Source: Triparma columacea (Eukaryota; Sar; Bolidophyceae; Parmales; Triparmaceae). From it: DNA of 21,241 nucleotides. This document shows, one piece after another, positions 1 to 7,288 of this stretch. The notes beneath the pieces are model-generated. The model had not been told where the DNA came from and ran no database searches. It saw nothing but the letters and a program-made list of their open reading frames with translations. Both the position numbers and the translations under genes were made by a program. The first letter of the stretch is position 1. Every line of letters begins with the position of its first letter. The stretch is taken from assembly GCA_030267965.1 (NCBI GenBank), contig BRYA01000008.1, positions 1 through 21,241 on the forward strand, written 5' to 3'.

Positions 1-610
1 CACACACACACACCATTCTACAATATATCCTCCACTCTTCTACTCTCACCCCTTTCTTTTTCTCTCTCCTCTCCACAACTACACTCACACTCCTTTATTC
101 ATCCCAATACACATCTACTACACTTCCATTATACCTCACAAACCACTACTCTCACCCCTCAACGACTCTCTCTTCTCTTTACAAACACACTCTCCTTCCT
201 TTTATTCATCCCCATACACTTCTCTACACTTCCACTATACTAACAAACCACTATAACTTTTCCTTTAATTCTTTTAAACTCTATTAACATTTACCTACAC
301 ACACTTACACCACTAAACCTTATACTCTCCTCTCCACCACTCTTTCCCCTCAATTTCTCTCTCTCTTCTCCATAACCACACTCACCCTCTTTTTATTTAT
401 CCTATAAACATCTACTACACTTCCTTTATACTCACAAACAACTATATCTATCGCTGCCACAACTCTTCAAAACTCCATACACATCTACTACACTTCCTTA
501 ATACTCACAAATTACTTTAACATTCCCTTAATAATCAACATACACCTAAAGCACTATAGTCACAACAATACCAAAGCAAATCATTTTAATCCTCAAAGTT
601 TGCTTTCCCT
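1..610. repeat. G-depleted CA/CT-rich degenerate repeat region
   Basis: No gene is visible here. The plus strand has only three G residues in the first 540 bases. It opens with a short (CA)n run. The phrase ACATCTACTACACTTCC or a close variant recurs near 111, 216, 406 and 481, usually followed by an A/T-rich stretch and CTCACAAAC. The segment starting at 61 resembles the one starting at 361, so there is a decayed unit of about 300 bp with internal half-units. The region lies immediately 3' of the minus-strand gene ending at 611, so it probably includes that gene's 3' UTR. A minus-strand AATAAA at 392-397 is a possible polyadenylation signal, but such hexamers are expected by chance in this composition. 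Confidence 0.7.
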
Positions 611-3600
611 TTAGTTACTCCCCATATCCTCATCTTCTATCGGCGAAACACTGCTTACTTTAGCCTTCCCACCTCCTACCCCTATTTTATCTCCACCATC
701 AGCGCCTCCAACACTTGCTCTCCTAATACTTGCTCCCAAAGCACCTGCTAGACCACCCTCAGCTTCAGCATCAACACTTGCTCTCCTAACACTCTCTCTC
801 CTTCTAGCATCTCTTGCTCCTGGGATGTATTCAACTGGTACTCTAGCTCTCATTGCGTCAGTAAACCACTCTGGCTTCTCCTCTTCCCATCTCTCCCAAT
901 TTGTCTCTACCCAACTTTTTACTTCGTCTTCAATTGATTTCCAATAATGTTTTGAGTTTGTAAAAATTGCTGTTGCCTTTTTCTTATCATCGTTTGAGTT
1001 ACGAAAGCGGGCAAGTGCACCATCTTTTCCTCTCTCCAAACTGTAGAAGGTGCCCCAGTATTTTTTCTCAATGCTAAAAAGAATTACAGCAAACAACAAG
1101 AGTGTGCATGGTGTCAATATTCCAACTACTTTCCATGCAAATGTAGAAATGTCCTCTGCAATGTCGACCTTTTCAGCTAGTATTATAGCTACTGGAAGAC
1201 CTCCTATGCTCAACACAAATCCAAATGTCCAATAGATTCCTCCTACCTCATTGGGGTGCCTAAACTGCACAATCGATGTGAAGTCTGTTACCACTTTTAT
1301 CAGTACCCTAGCAACAATGCTACTCAAAATTTCTACATTGCCACCAACAGGAATCCAATACCAAAAGTCTCCTCTTAAGAACTTTACCAACAAATACAGA
1401 CCAAGATCAGCCCCAATATACAACGAGACCCATCTACCACCAAGTAGCCCTAACACAACTATTGTCATGCACCTTATCACAAGCATACATGCACTGAAGA
1501 GCATCATTGAACAAAATATGATAGATCTCTTTGTGGGATTTGCAGGCACATACCCATAGAAGTCAGGCAAATGCTCTCTCTTCACTGGATCAGTATCAAA
1601 GTCATAACTGATAGTTGCAGATGCATAGCCTGTTGTCAATGCTGAAACTGAAAGTGAGACCCAAGCTGCATCTGCAACCCTTACATCACTCGTTGCAATA
1701 GCCATAAGTTGGATAATCACTCCAGGTATGGCTTCTGCAAACATCTCAATCACTTTCATGAATGTCAACTCAGCCATAGCATCAAGTGCTTGTTCAGCCT
1801 CTTGCTTTTCTCCCGTTGCAACCCTGTAAGCATCAACAGCAGGCTTAAAACCAATCAAAATAGGAAACCATTCCCTTAAGACCCTTTTCATCCCCAACTT
1901 TCTATTCTGTCCCCAAACAGTAAACATTTGAATCCCAATTGACACTGCCAAACTTGCCAAAGATGCTTTAAAGTACCCATACTTCTCATCGCTTCTAAAC
2001 ATGTAAGTCACATACACATCAGTTGACAAATCTGCCATACTAGTGATAGCCCCAACAGTCACTCTCGCCTTCAACCCCCAAGGAACTTCCTCCAAAAGCC
2101 TGTAGCTAAGTGTCTCAAGCATAGGTCTGAACCATTCATACTCCTCATCAAGCTCCTGTAAAGCAGGGAAATTTAAGATGAAGGCATCCACCCCAGCAAC
2201 AGGCTGAGTATTAATAGCTAAGCTCCTTGCTAGAGATTCTCCAATCTCCCTTCCTCCCTTCTCTCCCAGCTCTACAGCCTTACCCTCTACCTTCCTCAAA
2301 TTGCACAGCTTGTTCTTGACAACAGCGCCAAGCATTGGTGTGACAAACGTGTACTTCTCTGCAGCCTGTCTCGGAATGTAGTTTGACCCTATAAATGACC
2401 TGACAGCTTCCTCCTTTGTCATTCCCTTCTTCCTGAAACTTAATGCAACAATCAGTTGCTCACCCAACAACTGTCCTATTTGTTTAGGATCTAAACCTGT
2501 ATAGTCATTTGTAGTATCATTCACAGCGTGTGAAGAAACCAATGCACCTCCGTTACCCAAGCCAACACTTGCTCTCCTAATACTTGCTCCAAAAGCACCT
2601 GCTAGACCACCCTCAGTTTCAGCATCAACACTTGCTCTTCTCACACTCTCTCTCCTTCTAGCATCTCCATCTCCTGGAATGAACTCTACAGGCACTGTAG
2701 CCTTTATGACATCAGTAAACCACTCTGGCTGCTCCTCTTCCCATTTTGCCCAGTTTAATTCAATCCATTTCTTAATTTCTCCTTCAATTGAGACCCAATG
2801 ATGCCTTGAGCATCCGAAGACTTGAATCTTAATAGCATCACTTTCTCCTTCAAGGAAATATGCCATTGAATAGTCGTTTGACAACTGTATGCTCCAGAAG
2901 GATTGCCAGTACTTCTTCTCAATGTTCAAAAAGAAGACAGCAAAGCATAGAGTAGTTATTAGTATGAAATACTTCACTATAAATGATGCTATATCAATTG
3001 CCTTTTCATCAACATAAGGTGAGGCTAAATACATTGACACTGGAAGGCTTCCCATTGTCAACAAAAGACCAAACAACCAGTAAGCTCCTCCAACTTCGTT
3101 AGGATGTCTAAAATGCACCATTGAAGTGAAGTCTACAATGATCTTTACAATCACTCTGACAAGAATACTACTCACAATCTCTATGTTGCCTCCCAATGGC
3201 AACCAGTACCAGAAGTCCCCTCTCAATATCTTAACAAAAATGTACAGCACAAGGTCAGCTCCGATGTAGAGAAAAGCCCAACTACCTCCCATCAACCCAA
3301 GAAGTACTATTGTTGTACACCTTATGAGAAGCATCCCTGCTGACAAGAGCAACATCGAAACAAATACTATTGTTCTCTTACTTGCTTTTGCTGGTATATA
3401 CCCATAGAAGTCTGGTGTTTCTTCTCTCTTAGCAGGGTCTGTGTCCCAGTCATAACTTATTGTTGCAGAGGCAAAACCTGTTGTAATTGCTGACACTGCA
3501 ACTGAAAGCCATGCTGAAGTTCCAACATCTCCATCATTTGTTGCTATAGCCATAAGTTGGATGATGACTCCAGGGATTGCCTCAGCAAACATCTCACAAA

Positions 3601-6178
3601 CTTTCATGTAAGTCATCTCAAACATTGCATCAACTGCAGTCCCAACCTCTTGCTTTGCTCCAGTTGCCACCCTGTAAGCATCAACAGCAGGCTTAAAGCC
3701 AATCAAAATAGGAAACAATTCCCTCATCACCCTCACCATCCCCAACTTTCTATTCTGTACCCAAACGCAAAACATTTGAAACCCAATTGACACTGCCAAA
3801 CTTGCCAAAGATGCCCTAAAGTACCCATACTTCTCATCGCTCCAAAACATGTACGTTACATAAACATCAGTCAGCAAATCAGACATACTAGTAATAGCCC
3901 CAACAGTAACTCTTGCCTTTAAGCCAAATGTAGACTTCATAAATAGTTCCATAACTATCTCCTCAAGCATGGGCCTTAACCACTCTTGTTCATTCATGAC
4001 TTCTTGCACTTCAGTGAATTGATGTGCCCATTCATCTACTGCATGAGCAGCAGTTGCTGTAGTCAACATGACTGCTGTCATTGCACTCCCAATCTCCCAC
4101 CCCCTAACTTCCTCCTCACTATTATCTTCTCCCTCATTTGTTGCTCTCCTTTTAAATTTGTTCATAACCACAGCATACAGCATAGTTCTCATGAAACCAT
4201 GCTGCTCTGTAATCTCTCTCAGTGCCTTATTGGCAGCAATGAATTCCCTCACGACCTCTACCTTACTGTCCCTGACTTTCCTTTTCTTCGCTCTCTCCAT
4301 CAGCTGCTCTCCAAACCTCCTCCCATCCTGTTCCCCTGCTTCTGTGCTCTTAAGCAGATTATCAAAGTAGTAAGCAGCATCAGTTACCATGCTTAGGTGC
4401 TTAATTACACTCTTTTTGCTGGTAGCTTTTCCTAAACCCTTATTTCTAGTCATAATTTCAATGTCTGTCTTCATCTGGCCAGCCTCAGAAAACTTCACAG
4501 CTGTGAATGCTTTTGTTTTTGAGCCAATCGTGGTACTGCTCAGTGAGCTTGCGTTTGAGTCAATCCTGGTACTGCTCAGTGAGCTCAGTGAGTGTTTTGG
4601 TGCAAATACTTCTTGGTTACCTGTGATTACAAGTATGTTGTTGTTAACTCTGTGAAGCTCAAGCTGGTAGTCAGCTCGGCTTTTAAGGTCCCAGAAAAAT
4701 GCTGCAACTTCCTTGTGGGATGCTCTTACACTTATTGAAGTCTTCCCCCATCCCATTCCCTTCTCTGCCTTTATCAATGTATGTCCAGACAAAACACTAC
4801 TGATCTCTTGAGCTCCATGAATCTCATCAAAGTGACTTTGAATCCCTGGTGCTCCCTCGATTGCAATCTCCTCAAACTTTGTAATGATCTGCTGTCTCTT
4901 GAAGGCATCAATCTCTTTGCTCTTATCAAACTTCTTTCTCAAGTCTGAGACTTGTGCAAGAAACCTTGGTGCAATCTTGTTCACGATGGAGGAGAAGAAA
5001 TTACCACCAAGGTCTACCTTTGTTGTGAAAGTGACTGATGTTTGTGGCACACCTCCAATAGGGCCAAGTGGCTCAAAAACCCATACTGTGTGAATCTTTG
5101 ATAAAATATTACCAGCCTTCACAGGGTAGTCTTTGTGTAGTTCTTCTGTGTCTCTAACATCAATGACAACTTTGCCGTCATCTTGTTTGAACCAGGTAAC
5201 TTTACTCCGAACATCACGTGGAGCGAAACCAGGGATACTTAGTTCCCTCGTTGTTGCATAGTAGATGGTGTGTGGATTTACTTTGATGACTTTCAATAAG
5301 GTCACTGCCTTCTTCTTAGCTTTCTTAACCTTCTCCCTGCTGTCTAGACCGACTATTATATTTGCTGCACACTCCTCCACACTAGCATCAACCACAGTAG
5401 TGGCAAAACCAGTCCCACTGCTTGCCCCATCAACATGAACTAGCTTCATCTTGACCCTCTCATCAGGACTCTTCAGCTCATCAAAGTTCTCCTCCTCCTT
5501 GCATTTCTCATAAAACTCCTTCCCCTTCCTGATTGCCTGCTTCTCCTCCTCGGTGTAATCTTGTGGCTCGTTCCTAATTATGTTGGTGAGCGCCTCTAGT
5601 GCAGCTCGGTCAATCTCCTCATCAGTCTGGGTGGCTCCGCCGATGCCTACGAGGGATGCTTTGTTTCCTTCGGCTTTTTCCTCCACTGAATTTTCGTTGC
5701 CACCAATGCCGTCAGGAGGATTGTCGCCGCGAAAAACCCATCCATTCTCCATATTACTGTCGTCGATAGAGTCAATAACATCGTCAGGAGCACCAAATAT
5801 CGCCTCGTTTGCCTCACTGGCGAAGTCGTGGTCCTGGAGGCCATTCTCGACGTCGCTGCTGGCTACAATGTGCTTGTCCTCCTGCTGGGGGCTGTCTTTA
5901 GTGCTCATTTTGACTGGGGACAGCTGGCTCCCCTCGGCTATTTTATCCTCCAGATTTTCGGCGTCGTCAAGCTCGCCGTGGGGATCTTTGACGCGAGTAA
6001 CGCGTCCCTTCTCCATATCATTGTCATTGATCAACTCAACAATATCGTCAGGAGCACCTACAATCCCCTCGTTTACTTCGCTCTCGACGTCGAAATTCTC
6101 TGCTTGGTCAGTTGGGCCCCTCTCGTTGTCGTTTACGGCGATGACTTGGTCGTCCTCCTGCTTGGGGCTAACTTTCAT
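611..6178 (-). CDS. START-like domain protein with two tandem multi-pass membrane modules
   Basis: Intronless, 1855 aa. The first ATG is at 6178; a TTG two codons upstream is open but unlikely as a eukaryotic start. Residues 1-90 and 91-177 are an acidic tandem repeat (GAPDD at 41 and 129). Residues about 240-415 resemble a START/Bet v1-type lipid-binding fold, and a second, interrupted START-like stretch spans about 470-615. Two membrane modules with a period of about 616 residues follow. Their cores begin with GLKARVTVGAITSM near 752 and 1367, each has roughly seven hydrophobic segments, and each contains EAIPGVIIQLMAIAT, which recalls the ExxPQxxLQ motif of XK-related scramblases (weak, from memory). 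Each module ends in a soluble tail with three RR[EA]S motifs (PKA-type sites). Inference: a membrane protein that binds or moves lipid. The exact function is unknown. The gene looks more AT-rich than its neighbours. Confidence 0.85.
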   Translation of the reverse strand: MKVSPKQEDDQVIAVNDNERGPTDQAENFDVESEVNEGIVGAPDDIVELINDNDMEKGRVTRVKDPHGELDDAENLEDKIAEGSQLSPVKMSTKDSPQQEDKHIVASSDVENGLQDHDFASEANEAIFGAPDDVIDSIDDSNMENGWVFRGDNPPDGIGGNENSVEEKAEGNKASLVGIGGATQTDEEIDRAALEALTNIIRNEPQDYTEEEKQAIRKGKEFYEKCKEEENFDELKSPDERVKMKLVHVDGASSGTGFATTVVDASVEECAANIIVGLDSREKVKKAKKKAVTLLKVIKVNPHTIYYATTRELSIPGFAPRDVRSKVTWFKQDDGKVVIDVRDTEELHKDYPVKAGNILSKIHTVWVFEPLGPIGGVPQTSVTFTTKVDLGGNFFSSIVNKIAPRFLAQVSDLRKKFDKSKEIDAFKRQQIITKFEEIAIEGAPGIQSHFDEIHGAQEISSVLSGHTLIKAEKGMGWGKTSISVRASHKEVAAFFWDLKSRADYQLELHRVNNNILVITGNQEVFAPKHSLSSLSSTRIDSNASSLSSTTIGSKTKAFTAVKFSEAGQMKTDIEIMTRNKGLGKATSKKSVIKHLSMVTDAAYYFDNLLKSTEAGEQDGRRFGEQLMERAKKRKVRDSKVEVVREFIAANKALREITEQHGFMRTMLYAVVMNKFKRRATNEGEDNSEEEVRGWEIGSAMTAVMLTTATAAHAVDEWAHQFTEVQEVMNEQEWLRPMLEEIVMELFMKSTFGLKARVTVGAITSMSDLLTDVYVTYMFWSDEKYGYFRASLASLAVSIGFQMFCVWVQNRKLGMVRVMRELFPILIGFKPAVDAYRVATGAKQEVGTAVDAMFEMTYMKVCEMFAEAIPGVIIQLMAIATNDGDVGTSAWLSVAVSAITTGFASATISYDWDTDPAKREETPDFYGYIPAKASKRTIVFVSMLLLSAGMLLIRCTTIVLLGLMGGSWAFLYIGADLVLYIFVKILRGDFWYWLPLGGNIEIVSSILVRVIVKIIVDFTSMVHFRHPNEVGGAYWLFGLLLTMGSLPVSMYLASPYVDEKAIDIASFIVKYFILITTLCFAVFFLNIEKKYWQSFWSIQLSNDYSMAYFLEGESDAIKIQVFGCSRHHWVSIEGEIKKWIELNWAKWEEEQPEWFTDVIKATVPVEFIPGDGDARRRESVRRASVDAETEGGLAGAFGASIRRASVGLGNGGALVSSHAVNDTTNDYTGLDPKQIGQLLGEQLIVALSFRKKGMTKEEAVRSFIGSNYIPRQAAEKYTFVTPMLGAVVKNKLCNLRKVEGKAVELGEKGGREIGESLARSLAINTQPVAGVDAFILNFPALQELDEEYEWFRPMLETLSYRLLEEVPWGLKARVTVGAITSMADLSTDVYVTYMFRSDEKYGYFKASLASLAVSIGIQMFTVWGQNRKLGMKRVLREWFPILIGFKPAVDAYRVATGEKQEAEQALDAMAELTFMKVIEMFAEAIPGVIIQLMAIATSDVRVADAAWVSLSVSALTTGYASATISYDFDTDPVKREHLPDFYGYVPANPTKRSIIFCSMMLFSACMLVIRCMTIVVLGLLGGRWVSLYIGADLGLYLLVKFLRGDFWYWIPVGGNVEILSSIVARVLIKVVTDFTSIVQFRHPNEVGGIYWTFGFVLSIGGLPVAIILAEKVDIAEDISTFAWKVVGILTPCTLLLFAVILFSIEKKYWGTFYSLERGKDGALARFRNSNDDKKKATAIFTNSKHYWKSIEDEVKSWVETNWERWEEEKPEWFTDAMRARVPVEYIPGARDARRRESVRRASVDAEAEGGLAGALGASIRRASVGGADGGDKIGVGGGKAKVSSVSPIEDEDMGSN
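708..2666 (-). repeat. Tandem 616-residue module duplication inside gene 1
   Basis: Matching anchors lie 1848 to 1854 bp apart. The CATCAACAGCAGGCTTAAA coding phrase is at 1831 and 3679, and the tail segments lie at 708-812 and 2562-2666. By hand alignment the two tail segments differ at 4 of 105 positions, silent sites included. This implies a recent duplication or ongoing gene conversion. The full repeat extends on both sides of the coordinates given here. Confidence 0.85.
4521..4592 (-). repeat. 36-bp direct repeat encoding a 12-residue Ser-rich duplication
   Basis: The phrase GAG[CT]CAATC[GC]TGGTACTG followed by CTCAGTGAGCT starts at 4521 and again at 4557. It gives two copies of a SSLSST-containing unit inserted in the second START-like stretch of gene 1. 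It is in frame and probably lengthens a surface loop. Confidence 0.8.
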
Positions 6179-6304
6179 GCTCAAGAGGGGGGGAAGTGAC
6201 AGGAAGGCTGAAAGGTGGAAGGGTAGTTTGGGGATAAGTGAGATGTTTTTTGAAACGGTATCGGTCGCGGCGAGGTTTTGAGGGGCAACAACAGCTGTCG
6301 CTCA

Positions 6305-6312
6305 TTAATATA
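6305..6312 (-). promoter_or_regulatory. Candidate TATA element for gene 1
   Basis: TATATTAA is read on the minus strand about 127 nt upstream of the ATG at 6178. It is the best TATA-like match close to this start. No initiator or other core element supports it, so this rests on position and composition only. Confidence 0.3.
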
Positions 6313-7162
6313 CGGCAATTGACTCCAGTGCAGTCAACCAACCCCACCGTCCTGGTCGAGGCACCAAGGTGGATTTGAGCTCAGCTTGTATTTTTACGTT
6401 GCGGTCGTTTCTTCCTCAATTTACGTCTCGTACCACCCGAGCTTGGGTCTCCATGCATATTCTTACCTTCAATGAAGCTTACAGGGGCTAATTCTTGGGG
6501 TTTACTTTAGCTGAGGACGGGAATGGGAAAGGGGGGGAGGTGGTGAGGGATAAAGGGTGATAATATTCGTCAAAAGACGTCAGAAAGTCCGGACGGAGGA
6601 CAATGTAAGCCCGGAGCGTAGCTAAAATCCCGTCGGGGTTCTCATGAAGATGAATAATCCCTGGATTCGGAATTTACTGGTTTCGGGGGACTCAATCTGA
6701 AATTTCTATATACGGCCGAATTTGTGTTTCTTTTGCATTAAACGCGCCAACTAATGGACAGTGGTCACTCCTCGTACGTCCTCACCTCTAAGTTTTCGCT
6801 ATTCTTGGTTCTTTTCCAATAAAAAATTGATACAAAGTTGGTTGCATTTACTATTTACTAAACTCCCAGGGCCGTCCCGGTGCCCTCCCTCATTCACCTT
6901 TGGTCGCCAAAGCGCTGAACCGCCATAATAAGCCAGTGGTCTTTCTATTCCCAACGACATTCTATCTTCAGTCAAGGATCGCTTCTTCCCAAGGAAGGGG
7001 GAGGAGTGAACAGGAATGGGAATGGACGAGGAGACCGAAGGAACGACACGGTAAAATGAGCGACGCGTGGGGGGGCTTGACGGGCTGGCAGCAAGGATGA
7101 GGTTCGGAACACTAAGCTAATGACTTCGGCCTTTCCAATCGACAATTCTATCCCTCTCTGCT

Positions 7163-7190
7163 CCCCCCCCGCCTCCCCCCCCCCCCCCCC
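7163..7190 (+). repeat. Poly-C tract (C8, then C16)
   Basis: C8 at 7163-7170 is followed by GCCT and C16 at 7175-7190. Homopolymer C runs recur across the window, mostly in introns and leaders. This one lies about 100 nt beyond the stop codon of the minus-strand SANT gene, so its transcript would carry a G16 run in the 3' UTR if transcription extends that far. Confidence 0.85.
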
Positions 7191-7288
7191 AAGCCAAACC
7201 AAGCTCATCCCTTAGGGTTTCTATTCGTACAAACATGTAAATCTTAAAACCTCTCCCTTCTCTCTCTCCCTTTCATTAATAATAATCC

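Larger units (their letters stand above)
6179..7288. other. Intergenic region between genes 1 and 2, no gene seen
   Basis: Both flanking genes are on the minus strand, so this holds the gene 1 promoter and the 3' region of the SANT-protein gene. The short open frames here lack convincing ATG starts, codon character or domains. Visible landmarks are a minus-strand TATA-like element near 6305-6312 and a C8 plus C16 pair at 7163-7190. No tRNA or snRNA could be recognised. Confidence 0.6.

Noticed and set aside
1..540. CRISPR-like or telomere-like array
   Set aside because: The recurring phrases vary in sequence and spacing, there are no unique spacers, and the composition is that of a decayed repeat.
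6179..6184. TTG start two codons upstream of the gene 1 ATG
   Set aside because: Eukaryotic initiation strongly favours ATG. The ATG at 6178 is in the same frame and only two codons later.
5580..6281. 233-codon plus-strand open frame opposite the start of gene 1
   Set aside because: It is antisense to the acidic N-terminal repeat, Ser-rich from reversed Asp/Glu codons, with no domain and a start inside the other gene. It is a shadow frame.
6900..7208. Short open frames on both strands in the gene 1/gene 2 spacer
   Set aside because: There is no good ATG start, they carry low-complexity Gly/Arg or Pro content, and they have no domains or splice partners.
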